Shown here in pieces: positions 26,713 through 35,142 of a DNA stretch of 64,000 nucleotides. Numbering within the stretch: the first letter of the stretch is position 1; each line of letters opens with the position of its first letter. The notes below the pieces were generated by a model. That model did not search any database. It was not told the DNA's origin and was given only the letters and a program-made list of their open reading frames with translations. Source of the stretch: an uncultured Pelagibacteraceae bacterium (GTDB lineage Bacteria > Pseudomonadota > Alphaproteobacteria > Pelagibacterales > Pelagibacteraceae); contig CACEOF010000004.1 of NCBI GenBank assembly GCA_902561095.1, positions 29,750 to 93,749 of the forward strand, given 5' to 3'. The position numbers and the translations under genes are program-made.

Positions 26713-27864
26713 TTAGTTACGGTAGATTATTTTTGACGCATCTAAGTCTTCAATTTTTTTGCATCCCATCAAAATCATATTTCTTCTAATTTCTTTTTGC
26801 ATATTATCTAATAATCTTTCAACGCCTTTTTGACCTCCTGCTCCTAAACTAAAAAGAAATGCTTTTCCGAAACTACAAGCTGTTGCTCCTGCAGCTAAAG
26901 CTTTAATAACATGTGTTCCTCTTCTAATACCACCATCGAGTATAATTTCTAATTTATCACCAACTGCATCCGAGATCGCTTTCACTTGATCAAAAGGAGA
27001 TCTTGAACCATCTAATTGTCTTCCTCCATGATTAGAAATCATTATTGCGGTACAACCAATATCGATTGCTCTTTTTGCGTCATCAACCGACATCACTCCT
27101 TTCAATGCGAAAGGGCCATTCCATCTCTTAATGCAATACTCCGCATCTTTCCAATTCATCTTGGGATCATATTGTTCATTGATATAATCTATAACTGACT
27201 TTGCAATATTAGTTCCTTTGTCAGTTTTGTGTTTAATATTAGCTAGCTCAAATTTTTTATTTGTTAAATACTTAAAAACCCACTCAGGACGCATCGCAAA
27301 ACTTATTAAGCTTTCCAAGGTAAATTTAGGGGGGGTAGTAAACCCAGTTCTATGATCTCTTTCCCTATTTCCCGCAACAAGAGTATCCACTGTTAAACAG
27401 AGCCCATCAAAATTTGCTCTTCTACATCTGTCAATTAAATCGTCAGTAATAGATTGATCCTTATGAACATATAATTGAAAAAGTTTTGGGCCACTTGAAA
27501 TATTTGCAATCTCTTCAATCGAAAACGATGCCATTGTAGACATGCTGTACATTGTTCCAAATTTTTCAGCAGCTCTCGCTGAAGCTTTGTCTCCTTCGGG
27601 CGTATACAAACTTTGCATTGCAGTCGGTGACAAAAAAAGAGGCATATCAATTTTTCTACCAAATAGAGTTGTAGATAAATCAGGCTCGCCAACACTTGCT
27701 AATATGCTTGGAACCAGATCACAATCATTAAATGCTGTAGTGTTTCTATTTAGAGTTACCTCATCGTCTGATCCACCGTCTATGTAATGAAAAATAGGAG
27801 CTGGTAATTTTTTTTTTGCTAATTTTCTAAAATCTTCAAAGTTATAACAATCATTTATGTTCAT
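26713..27864 (-). CDS. FMN-dependent alpha-hydroxyacid oxidase/dehydrogenase, copy 1
   Basis: LldD/glycolate-oxidase family enzyme oxidising an L-2-hydroxyacid (lactate, glycolate or similar). 383 residues. All canonical active-site residues can be placed: Y27 in FHYIDG, Y132 in FQLYVHKD, K255 in FALKGVMS, H279 and R282 in SNHGGRQLDG. No membrane-targeting segment. Tandem paralogue of the next gene (5 bases apart, same length and start MN-x-x-DCYNF/HNF). The 105-base gap before the aminotransferase holds only AT-rich sequence with weak palindromes. Confidence 0.93.
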   Translation of the reverse strand: MNINDCYNFEDFRKLAKKKLPAPIFHYIDGGSDDEVTLNRNTTAFNDCDLVPSILASVGEPDLSTTLFGRKIDMPLFLSPTAMQSLYTPEGDKASARAAEKFGTMYSMSTMASFSIEEIANISSGPKLFQLYVHKDQSITDDLIDRCRRANFDGLCLTVDTLVAGNRERDHRTGFTTPPKFTLESLISFAMRPEWVFKYLTNKKFELANIKHKTDKGTNIAKSVIDYINEQYDPKMNWKDAEYCIKRWNGPFALKGVMSVDDAKRAIDIGCTAIMISNHGGRQLDGSRSPFDQVKAISDAVGDKLEIILDGGIRRGTHVIKALAAGATACSFGKAFLFSLGAGGQKGVERLLDNMQKEIRRNMILMGCKKIEDLDASKIIYRN

Positions 27865-27869
27865 GATTA

Positions 27870-29021
27870 TTATGTTCTAAATCTTAAATTACTTCTGTTA
27901 AGATCACTAATTTTAGTGCAACCCATTAACTTCATATCTCTTACTAATTCAGATTTATACTTTTCTAAAGCTCTTTCAACACCTGCTTGTCCAGCTGCTG
28001 CAAGAGCGTATAAATACAATCTTCCACCAGAGCATGCTTTTGCACCTAATGATAATGCTTTAAGCATATGAGTGCCTCTGTGTATTCCTCCCTCACAAAT
28101 TACATCCAATTTATCACCAACAGCATCAACAATTTCAGCAAGTTGATCAAAAGGCGACCTTGATCCATCTAATTGTCTTCCACCATGATTTGAAACCATT
28201 ATTCCTGTGCATCCAATATCAGCCGCTCGCTTAGCATCTTCAACGCTCATTATTCCTTTTAAAGCAAAATGACCACCCCATTTAGAACAAAGTTGTTCAG
28301 CATCTTTCCAGTTCATTGACTGATCAAGCATTGTAGTAAAATAATTACCAATTGAAGAGTTGGTGCTTGTACCTTCTTTTACAAAATCTTGAAGATGAGG
28401 TAATTCAAACTTACCCTTTGTTAAATAATTTATTCCCCACATTGGCTTTGTAGCAAAACTAAATAAACTTGATAATGTTAGTTTAGGTGGTGATGTAAAC
28501 CCAGTTCTCAAATCTCTTTCTCTATTTCCTCCAGTTATTGTATCAACGGTTAGAGCCATCACATCAAATTTAGCTGCTTTTGCTCTTTCTAAACATGAGT
28601 CGTTCAGACCTCTGTCTTTATGGAAATAAAACTGAAACATTTTTGGAGTGTCAACGAGTGAAGATATTTCCTCCACACTTACTGTGGCTAAAGCAGATAC
28701 TCCAAACATGGTATTATATTTTTTTGCAGCTTTACCAACAGCTCTTTCTCCATCATAATGGAACAATCTCTGCAAAGCGGTAGGTGATAAGTAAAAGGGT
28801 AAATCTAATTTCTTGCCAAATATTGTTGTGGATAAATCAACATTCTCTACACCTCTTAAAACATTTGGCACTAAATCAACATCATCGAATGCACTTGTAT
28901 TTCTTGCATAAGTAACTTCATCATCTGCAGCACCATCAATGTAATGAAAAATTGGAGAAGGTAGTTTTTTTTGCGCTAATTTCCTGAAATCTGCAAAATT
29001 ATGACAATCTTTTAAATTCAT
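27870..29021 (-). CDS. FMN-dependent alpha-hydroxyacid oxidase/dehydrogenase, copy 2
   Basis: Second LldD-family enzyme, also 383 residues. Conserved features match copy 1: FHYIDGAADDEV, FQFYFHKDRG, FALKGIMSVEDAKRA and SNHGGRQLDGSRSPFDQ with the catalytic His and Arg. The active-site loop after residue 195 and the C-terminal half differ noticeably from copy 1, so the two may prefer different hydroxyacids or form a heteromer. Duplication in a streamlined genome suggests both are useful. It follows the PagL-like gene by 8 bases. Confidence 0.93.
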   Translation of the reverse strand: MNLKDCHNFADFRKLAQKKLPSPIFHYIDGAADDEVTYARNTSAFDDVDLVPNVLRGVENVDLSTTIFGKKLDLPFYLSPTALQRLFHYDGERAVGKAAKKYNTMFGVSALATVSVEEISSLVDTPKMFQFYFHKDRGLNDSCLERAKAAKFDVMALTVDTITGGNRERDLRTGFTSPPKLTLSSLFSFATKPMWGINYLTKGKFELPHLQDFVKEGTSTNSSIGNYFTTMLDQSMNWKDAEQLCSKWGGHFALKGIMSVEDAKRAADIGCTGIMVSNHGGRQLDGSRSPFDQLAEIVDAVGDKLDVICEGGIHRGTHMLKALSLGAKACSGGRLYLYALAAAGQAGVERALEKYKSELVRDMKLMGCTKISDLNRSNLRFRT

Positions 29022-29029
29022 AAGTTTTT

Positions 29030-29542
29030 TTAGAAGTTTTTTAAGAAATTAAACATATAACTATTTGCCCCAGGATTTTTATCCCCTAAACTGGCATTAG
29101 ATATATGATTATATGAAAAACCTAGTTCGCTTGTATTTGATAAATCTAGTGAAAATTGTAATTCACTTTTAAACTCAATTATATGTCCCAAATCTTTACC
29201 ATCACCTTCAAAATATAGTCCAGGAGTAAAACTTGGAGTAACATTTAAAGCACCCACTTTATATTGAGCTTGTACACCAGTATAAAGATAACTTGCTGCA
29301 TCTGTTGTAATTAAAGCTCCAGTAATTGGGGAAAGATTTCCTAAAAATGTTTTCCTATTCAAGTTCTCATTTTGATGTTGAAAACCTAGTAATGTAGATT
29401 TTTTACCATCGTCACTAAAATCGAACATGCCTGTATAAACATTAAATTCTGTATTTTGGTTTTTTATTTTTAATTCCTGGGCATTTACGGAAAGAGTAAA
29501 CAAAACCAAGAACAGAGATGTTAAAAAATTCTTTAAATTCAT
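29030..29542 (-). CDS. PagL-like outer-membrane acyloxyacyl hydrolase
   Basis: Likely an eight-stranded outer-membrane barrel that removes the 3-O acyl chain of lipid A. 170 residues from the ATG at 29542, giving the signal peptide MNLKNFLTSLFLVLFTLSVN-AQ; a start at 29584 would add 14 residues and overlap ccmH. The C-terminal family block NHISNASLGDKNPGAN and the terminal aromatic (FLKNF) are clear. The catalytic His and Ser (H-x-S) are present, but the position of the catalytic Glu (14 residues after His in PagL) appears to be Asn. Function could thus be altered. Confidence 0.72.
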   Translation of the reverse strand: MNLKNFLTSLFLVLFTLSVNAQELKIKNQNTEFNVYTGMFDFSDDGKKSTLLGFQHQNENLNRKTFLGNLSPITGALITTDAASYLYTGVQAQYKVGALNVTPSFTPGLYFEGDGKDLGHIIEFKSELQFSLDLSNTSELGFSYNHISNASLGDKNPGANSYMFNFLKNF

Positions 29543-29555
29543 AGCTGATAAATAA

Positions 29556-29918
29556 TTATTTTTTAAGTATAAAACTTTTGACAATTATTGCACCTCCAAA
29601 TAGAAATATCAATATTGGTAATAACCATAGTAAATACGTATTTTTATTGAGCCCAGGATCATACAAAATCCAATCACCATATTTTTCTTTAAAATAAATA
29701 TATATTTCTTTTTCTGACAAACCTTCGCCTATTTTTTTATCTACTAAAATTTTCATGCTATTTGCAAAGTCAGAGTCTGAGTCATAAACTGACTGTCCTT
29801 GACATATTAAGCATCTAAGATTTTTAGTTATTTCATTTCTTTCACTATTTTCATTTGCATAAAGATTATTGAAAGTCAGTAATAGAAAAATAATTATAAA
29901 ATTTTTTAATATTTTCAT
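29556..29918 (-). CDS. ccmH: Cytochrome c maturation protein CcmH
   Basis: Membrane-anchored thiol-disulfide protein that reduces apocytochrome c before heme attachment. 120 residues: signal/anchor at 1-21, the LRCLICQGQSV motif with C36 and C39, and a C-terminal membrane helix (LLWLLPILIFLFGG). This is the short, CycL-type CcmH without the TPR part found in E. coli. Four bases overlap with ccmG. No ccmI gene is adjacent. Confidence 0.95.
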   Translation of the reverse strand: MKILKNFIIIFLLLTFNNLYANENSERNEITKNLRCLICQGQSVYDSDSDFANSMKILVDKKIGEGLSEKEIYIYFKEKYGDWILYDPGLNKNTYLLWLLPILIFLFGGAIIVKSFILKK

Positions 29919-30433
29919 TTTATTATTTTTTGGATTTCCTTCAGTAACTCCTGATTAATTGGTCCGATATATTTTTTAATTATTTTGTTATTATAAATTA
30001 TAAAAGTTTCAGGTACACCATAAGCTCCCCATTCGATTGAATTTGTCCCATTTTTGTCTACAATGATTTTTTCATAAGGATTTCCTAATTCGTCCAGAAA
30101 ACTTTTAGCATTTTTTTTATTATCTTTATAGTTCATGCCAATGACAGTTAATTTATCATTTTTACTTAAACTCATTAATATTGGGTGTTCATCTCTACAT
30201 GGAACACACCAAGAGGCCCAAATGTTTAATAAATAGAATTTATCAAATTCAAAAATTTCAGTTGATGTTGAATTCTCGTTTAAAAGCAGAAGATCAGCCG
30301 AGAAAATTGGGATATCATTATTGATTTTAGTCTCTGGTGTATAAATGTTTGTATCTTTTAAACTTTTGTAGAAAACAGCAAAAATAATTATAAATATTAA
30401 TATTATTAAATAAGGAATTAATTTTTTTTTCAT
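29915..30433 (-). CDS. ccmG: Thiol-disulfide protein CcmG/DsbE
   Basis: Periplasmic, membrane-tethered thioredoxin-like reductant of the cytochrome c maturation pathway. 172 residues: N-terminal anchor (about 6-24), active site WASWCVPC with C76 and C79, and the cis-Pro loop YGVPETFII. It overlaps ccmF and ccmH by four bases each, so the operon order ccmF-G-H is tightly coupled. Confidence 0.95.
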   Translation of the reverse strand: MKKKLIPYLIILIFIIIFAVFYKSLKDTNIYTPETKINNDIPIFSADLLLLNENSTSTEIFEFDKFYLLNIWASWCVPCRDEHPILMSLSKNDKLTVIGMNYKDNKKNAKSFLDELGNPYEKIIVDKNGTNSIEWGAYGVPETFIIYNNKIIKKYIGPINQELLKEIQKIIK

Positions 30434-32304
30434 ATTCTTTTCTGTAAAAAACTAATTAAACCACCAAAGCTTATCATGGTAACTGATAACCATATCCACA
30501 ACATAAAAGGTTTAACTTGATATCTTACATTAAAATAATCCTGATTTTGGACAAGATTAATAACAATAAATTTATCTTTCATTAATGTGGTTTTAATATC
30601 TGCCTCACTAGTTGTGATATTAGGCTGATTATAGATTCTTAATTCAGGTGATAAGTTATTCTTTATACCTTCGGAATTAGTAATGTTAAAATTAGCAATT
30701 ATCGATTTATAATTTTTTTCTTTTTTTTGATTTATACTTTCAAAAACTATTTTTGTTTTTGAATTTTCATATATTTCTCCTACTTTTAAATTAGTTATAA
30801 TTTCACTTGAAAATAAATTGTTAAATAGAATACTTAAAATCAATAAACTAAATCCAAAATGAGCAGTGTTTTGAGCGAAATTTTTATATTTTTTATTAAA
30901 AAAATCTCTCAATGTAATAAAAAATAAATAAAGTGCACTGGAGATTAAAATAGTGTTAACAAGAATATTTGTATCAAAATTTTTGATGATAAAAAATGAT
31001 ATTAAAATAGAGACTACTAATAAAGAAATTAGATAGATCTTATTTTTCAAATCAGATTTTATCCATTTTAACTTTGGACCAATTGACATCGCAAATAAAA
31101 AAGGAATTAAAAAAGGAGCAATGAGTTTGTGATAGAATGGTGGCCCCACAGATATTTTTTCAGAGGATATTACGTCTAAAAATATAGGATACACTGTACC
31201 GATCAATACAACTGACAGAAAGTACATCATAAACCAGTTATTTACTAAAATTGAGGTTTCTTTACTCAACCAAAAAAAATTAGAAGAATTATCCTTAGTG
31301 GTTTGATGAAAAAAGAAAAAAATAAATAAAGACAAAAAAATTAAAGCAAATAAGAATATTAGAATAAATAAACCTCTTTCTGGATCATTGGCAAATGTAT
31401 GAACAGAATTTAGAATTCCAGATCTTACTAAAAATGTTCCACACATGCTCAAAGTGAAAGTTGCAATAGACAATATGATCACCCATGAAGTTAGAATTTC
31501 TTTTCTCTCAAGTACTAAAATACAGTGTAAAAGAGTTGTTAAAGCTAGCCAAGGCATTAAGGAAACATTTTCTACTGGATCCCAAAACCAAAATCCTCCC
31601 CAACCTAATTCATAATAAGCCCAAATTGATCCAAGCAAAATACCTAATGTTAAAAAAATCCAGGAGATTAAGACCCATTTTTTAATATGTACTGCCCAGC
31701 TTGTTGAAACCATTTTTAACGTTGTAGCAGCTAAAGCAGATGAAAAAATAATAGAGGAGCCAACATACCCCAAATATAAAATTGGTGGATGAATTGCTAA
31801 TGCAGGATCCTGCAATATTGGATTTAATCCTAGGCCCTCATCTGGAACTGGAAATAAATAATTAAAAGGGTTTGAAGTTTGAATGAGAAATAAAAAAAAA
31901 CCAATTATAATTACTTGCTGAAAACCTAGTGTTAAAATTTTATACTTAATTGGTTGACTTTTAGTTCTTAATAAAAATATAAATATAAATAATGTTAAAA
32001 CCAATAACCATAGCAGTAAGCTTCCCTCATGGTTTCCCCAAGTTCCACTAATTTTATAAAAAAGTGGTTTAGTCGTATGTGAATTGTTGTATACAGTTTC
32101 GTTACTAAAATCTGAGATAACAAAAGAAATAATTAAAGCCAAAAAACTAATTAAAACAAAAAATAATTGTAAAAACGAAAACGATAAAATTTTAGTGTTT
32201 AATTGATTTGAATTTTTAAAATTTTGAATTGAAAAAAAAATTAAAATTAAGCCAGCGCATAAACCTAAGATAAGTGAGTAATGACCGACAACACTGTAAA
32301 TCAA
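30430..32304 (-). CDS. ccmF: Heme lyase subunit CcmF
   Basis: Large membrane protein that attaches heme from CcmE to apocytochrome c. 624 residues with about 15 membrane segments. The WWD heme-handling motif WGGFWFWDPVE is at 235-245, preceded by ALAIHPPILYLGYVG (168-182) with a conserved His. The C-terminal periplasmic region (EIYENSKTKIVFESI onward) ends with a final helix. One base separates it from ccmE. Confidence 0.97.
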   Translation of the reverse strand: MIYSVVGHYSLILGLCAGLILIFFSIQNFKNSNQLNTKILSFSFLQLFFVLISFLALIISFVISDFSNETVYNNSHTTKPLFYKISGTWGNHEGSLLLWLLVLTLFIFIFLLRTKSQPIKYKILTLGFQQVIIIGFFLFLIQTSNPFNYLFPVPDEGLGLNPILQDPALAIHPPILYLGYVGSSIIFSSALAATTLKMVSTSWAVHIKKWVLISWIFLTLGILLGSIWAYYELGWGGFWFWDPVENVSLMPWLALTTLLHCILVLERKEILTSWVIILSIATFTLSMCGTFLVRSGILNSVHTFANDPERGLFILIFLFALIFLSLFIFFFFHQTTKDNSSNFFWLSKETSILVNNWFMMYFLSVVLIGTVYPIFLDVISSEKISVGPPFYHKLIAPFLIPFLFAMSIGPKLKWIKSDLKNKIYLISLLVVSILISFFIIKNFDTNILVNTILISSALYLFFITLRDFFNKKYKNFAQNTAHFGFSLLILSILFNNLFSSEIITNLKVGEIYENSKTKIVFESINQKKEKNYKSIIANFNITNSEGIKNNLSPELRIYNQPNITTSEADIKTTLMKDKFIVINLVQNQDYFNVRYQVKPFMLWIWLSVTMISFGGLISFLQKRI

Positions 32305-32305
32305 T

Positions 32306-32725
32306 TTATTTCTCCTCCAAAGCTTCTTTTACTTCTGGTGGCATGTAATTTTCATCGTGCTTAGCTAAAATTTTAGTGGCAGAAAAAAAATTTCTATCTT
32401 TTAAAAATCCTTCTGCAACTACCCCTTTTTCCTCAGCAAAGAGATTAGGGACAGCACCAGAATAACTTACGTTTATTTCATTTTTAAAATCTGTAATAAT
32501 GAAGTTAACTTCATCAGAATTTACATTAATTGAATTTTTTTTAACCATTCCTCCAACTCTAATTTTATTTGTATCTAATTCTGATAATGTTTTGATTTCA
32601 GTTGGTGATTGAAAGAATACTACATTTTCCTCTAAAGATTTTAGAATTAAAAAAACTGTTAAAATTAATGTAAGTAAAATTAATGTTACAAACAAAAATC
32701 TTAGTTTAACTTTACGACCATACAT
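32306..32725 (-). CDS. ccmE: Heme chaperone CcmE
   Basis: Periplasmic chaperone that binds heme covalently and hands it to CcmF. 139 residues: N-terminal anchor at 9-28, OB-fold body with RVGGMVKK (56-63) and the heme-binding site KHDENY with H123 and Y127. The C-terminal tail is short. Ten bases separate it from the ccmD-like gene. Confidence 0.96.
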   Translation of the reverse strand: MYGRKVKLRFLFVTLILLTLILTVFLILKSLEENVVFFQSPTEIKTLSELDTNKIRVGGMVKKNSINVNSDEVNFIITDFKNEINVSYSGAVPNLFAEEKGVVAEGFLKDRNFFSATKILAKHDENYMPPEVKEALEEK

Positions 32726-32735
32726 GGTTCAAAAG

Positions 32736-32963
32736 TTAGTTATTTGTGGCGTTAGCTAAAATTTCTTTATTGATTCTTTGTGTTTTTGCAGAATTAGCTT
32801 TCTCAGGATTTAAAGACCCAAATTTAGCAACAAATTTACTTTGCTCTTTTACAAATTGTAGCTTCGTAATCATATACAGGCCTAAAAAACTTAAAAGAGT
32901 AAAGCCAAAAGCAGACATTACGTACACTGCATATCCATTCATAAAAAGTAATTCATTAATCAT
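32736..32963 (-). CDS. ccmD: Heme exporter accessory protein CcmD
   Basis: Small protein that helps release heme-loaded CcmE from the CcmABC complex. 75 residues with one membrane helix (about 14-32) and a basic cytoplasmic tail. FMNGYAVYVMSAFGFT resembles the CcmD consensus. The position between ccmC and ccmE, with a 4-base overlap with ccmC, makes the call firm even though the family is poorly conserved. Confidence 0.88.
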   Translation of the reverse strand: MINELLFMNGYAVYVMSAFGFTLLSFLGLYMITKLQFVKEQSKFVAKFGSLNPEKANSAKTQRINKEILANATNN

Positions 32964-33667
32964 AATCTATCTAAGCCTTTATTTTTAATTTTTATCAGTT
33001 CTGTATTATATTTCATTAAGAAAATTAACAACGAAAATAGAGCAAATGCCGCAGTCATTAATAATAACGGGAAAAGCATTGAAGAATGTATTGAGCTTTT
33101 TGCTAAAATATTAATTGATGCTGGCTGGTGAAGTGTATTCCACCAATCAACCGAGTATTTAGTAATTGGAACATTTATAATGCCGACAATAGTTATAAAG
33201 GTAGTAATCTTAAAAACTTTTTCTTCTTTCTCATAAATTCTCCAAGCTATTAAATACATAGCAAAAAATAACGCTAAAATTAACATTGATGTAATCCGAG
33301 CGTCCCATGCCCACCAAGTTCCCCATGTAGGTTTGCCCCAAATTGCACCTGTAACTAAAGCAATTATATTAAAAACAAATCCAGATGGTGCTAAACTTTT
33401 TGCTATTAAAAAAAAATTTTTATTCTTAAAAATAAAACCACTTATCGATAAGAAAGTAATCGACGAAAAAATTCCAAGTGAGATCCACGCTGATGGAACA
33501 TGAACATACATAATTCTTACTGCGTCGCTTTGTTTGTAATCCTCTGGTGACAAAATTAACGCCTCCGTCAAACCAACCGTCAAAACAACAACAAATAAAA
33601 ATAAAATATACTTTGGGGCCTTAGAAGTTATTTGAAAAATTTTATTTGGTTCAAAGATCTTAAACAT
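32960..33667 (-). CDS. ccmC: Heme export/handling protein CcmC
   Basis: Six-helix membrane protein that presents heme to CcmE. 235 residues. The WWD motif WGTWWAWDAR is at 115-124 and the flanking periplasmic His in YVHVPSAW (H56) and in the later HSSMLFP segment are present. First gene of the ccmCDEFGH run; ccmA and ccmB, which usually precede it, are not in this region. The 181-base gap upstream contains the unexplained hairpin at 33710-33789. Confidence 0.96.
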   Translation of the reverse strand: MFKIFEPNKIFQITSKAPKYILFLFVVVLTVGLTEALILSPEDYKQSDAVRIMYVHVPSAWISLGIFSSITFLSISGFIFKNKNFFLIAKSLAPSGFVFNIIALVTGAIWGKPTWGTWWAWDARITSMLILALFFAMYLIAWRIYEKEEKVFKITTFITIVGIINVPITKYSVDWWNTLHQPASINILAKSSIHSSMLFPLLLMTAAFALFSLLIFLMKYNTELIKIKNKGLDRL

Positions 33668-33709
33668 ATCTATTATTTAATAATTAATTTTGGAATTTCT
33701 ATTATGAAA

Positions 33710-33789
33710 AAGTTATCTGATCAAGAATGTAGAGGGGGAGACAATAAGACTAAATATAACGTTTAACATCCTTGATCAGAATATAACTT
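33710..33789 (-). ncRNA. Candidate structured RNA between hspQ and ccmC
   Basis: An 80-base inverted repeat in a 181-base gap. Paired arms: AAGTTAT with ATAACTT (7 bp), CTGATCAAG with CTTGATCAG (9 bp) and ATGT with ACAT (4 bp), interrupted by a 3-base bulge and one mismatch, around a 35-base loop. On the minus strand the structure is followed by TTTTT (ATAACTTTTTC), so it could end a small RNA or the hspQ transcript, and its loop reads CTCCCCC. It begins about 42 bases upstream of ccmC. No ORF or known family explains it; strand is tentative. Confidence 0.5.
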
Positions 33790-33848
33790 AAGCATAATGA
33801 ATATTTATGGCCTAGATTTGAGCTAAATGTGTTGGAATATTGATAAGC

Positions 33849-34169
33849 TTAATTTGAAAGCTTAAAGTAGCTTGAACCCTTTTTTCCTGAAAAAATTTCC
33901 TCAATTAAAGGGTGTTTTATTGGCTCATCAGAATCGTCCATAAGCAAGTTTTGCTCTGAAACATATGCTTCATATGTAATTTCATCATTTTCAGCAAGTA
34001 GGTGGTAAAATGGCTGATCTTTTCTCGGTCTGACATTTTTTGGGATCGATTGATACCATTCCTCTGAATTATTAAATTCAAAATCAACATCATAAATCAC
34101 ACCCCTAAATTCAAAATGTTTATGTTTAACAATGTCACCTATTGAAAATTTAGCTTTTTGGATTGGCAT
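33849..34169 (-). CDS. hspQ: HspQ/YccV-like heat shock and protease-specificity protein
   Basis: 106 residues with the hemimethylated-DNA-binding/YccV fold. MPIQKAKFSIGDIVKHKHFE, FRGVIYDVDFEF, QPFYHLLAEND and YVSEQNLLMDDSDEPIKHP are all family segments. In E. coli HspQ modulates Lon; in alphaproteobacteria it is often annotated as heat shock protein HspQ. A short AAGCTT hairpin overlaps its stop codon. The gene is divergent from the septation gene across 87 bases. Confidence 0.9.
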   Translation of the reverse strand: MPIQKAKFSIGDIVKHKHFEFRGVIYDVDFEFNNSEEWYQSIPKNVRPRKDQPFYHLLAENDEITYEAYVSEQNLLMDDSDEPIKHPLIEEIFSGKKGSSYFKLSN

Positions 34170-34256
34170 TATCTTTAGTATGGGTATTTAAATATAAAAA
34201 TCAATGCAAAAAAGATTAATGTTTTGTGATGTGGCAAATATGTTAATATCTTTTTA

Positions 34257-34811
34257 GTGAATAAATCTTTTTTGAAATTTATTACCGATTTCGGGCCTTT
34301 AGCAATATTTTTTTTCTTTTATTATAATAATGATAAAAATTTATCCGTTGCAATCCCTCCACTCATAGTTGCAACTTTAATTGCATTAGCAGTTGTATGG
34401 TTCTTTGAAAAAAAAATACCTCCAATGCCATTAGTAAGTGGAATATTAATTACATTCTTTGGTGGACTAACTATTTATTTCAATGACCCAATATTTATTT
34501 ATGTAAAACCAACTATAATTAATATCTTGTTTGCTCTTGCATTATTTTTTGGAAAATATTTTACAAGAGAACCAATTCTAAAAAAAATTATGGGTAAATC
34601 CATACCCTTATCTGATATGGGATGGGAGATACTAAATAAAAGATGGATGCTGTTTTTTCTTGGGCTCGCTGTACTTAATGAATTTGTTTGGAGAACACAA
34701 ACTGAGGAATTCTGGGTTAATTTTAAGGTATGGGGAATGTTGCCAATAACAATAATTTTTACTGCATTTCAAATACCACTAATTAATAAACATAAAATTG
34801 ATGCTCAGTAA
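34257..34811 (+). CDS. Septation protein A / YciB-type membrane protein
   Basis: 184-residue inner-membrane protein with about five helices. KFITDFGPLAIFFFFYY, FTREPILKKIMGK and WEILNKRWMLFFLGLAVLNE are characteristic of the IspZ/YciB family, which affects envelope integrity and division in enterobacteria. The start is GTG at 34257; no ATG fits the family N-terminus. Its end overlaps the DUF2794 gene by 11 bases, a pairing common in alphaproteobacteria. Confidence 0.9.
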   Translation: MNKSFLKFITDFGPLAIFFFFYYNNDKNLSVAIPPLIVATLIALAVVWFFEKKIPPMPLVSGILITFFGGLTIYFNDPIFIYVKPTIINILFALALFFGKYFTREPILKKIMGKSIPLSDMGWEILNKRWMLFFLGLAVLNEFVWRTQTEEFWVNFKVWGMLPITIIFTAFQIPLINKHKIDAQ

Positions 34812-35139
34812 TCTAAAATTAATAATTAACAACCCTCAAAATAAAATAGAGCAAAAACAGTTCTTTGAAAAAGATGAACTTAAAATAATTTTGGATCTAT
34901 ATGCAAAAATGGTGTCTGAAGGATCGTGGAAGGACTACGGACTAAATATTTCTAGCAAGCAAGTAAGCTTTAGCGTTTTTAGAAATGCAGCTGAAAATGC
35001 TATTTATAAAATTTGTAAAAATTTTAAGCCAAAAAATAAAAATCTTAAATATTTGATTACAGATACAAATGGTAAAATTTTAAAAAACTCTTATGAACTT
35101 AAATTATTATTAAAAAATACTAATTGGAAAAAACTTTAA
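34801..35139 (+). CDS. DUF2794 family protein
   Basis: 112 residues from the ATG at 34801; a TTG three bases earlier is also in frame. Segments FFEKDELKIILDLYAKMVSEGSWKDYGL and FSVFRNAAENAIYKI match the alphaproteobacterial DUF2794 family, whose role is unknown. It is soluble and basic at the C-terminus. Coupled to septation protein A by overlap and converging with the Bax-inhibitor-like gene after 3 bases. Confidence 0.82.
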   Translation: MLSNLKLIINNPQNKIEQKQFFEKDELKIILDLYAKMVSEGSWKDYGLNISSKQVSFSVFRNAAENAIYKICKNFKPKNKNLKYLITDTNGKILKNSYELKLLLKNTNWKKL

Positions 35140-35142
35140 AAA

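Noticed and set aside
33843..33862. AAGCTT/AAGCTT short hairpin at the hspQ stop
   Set aside because: Only six AT-rich pairs with part inside the coding region; too weak to call a terminator alone.
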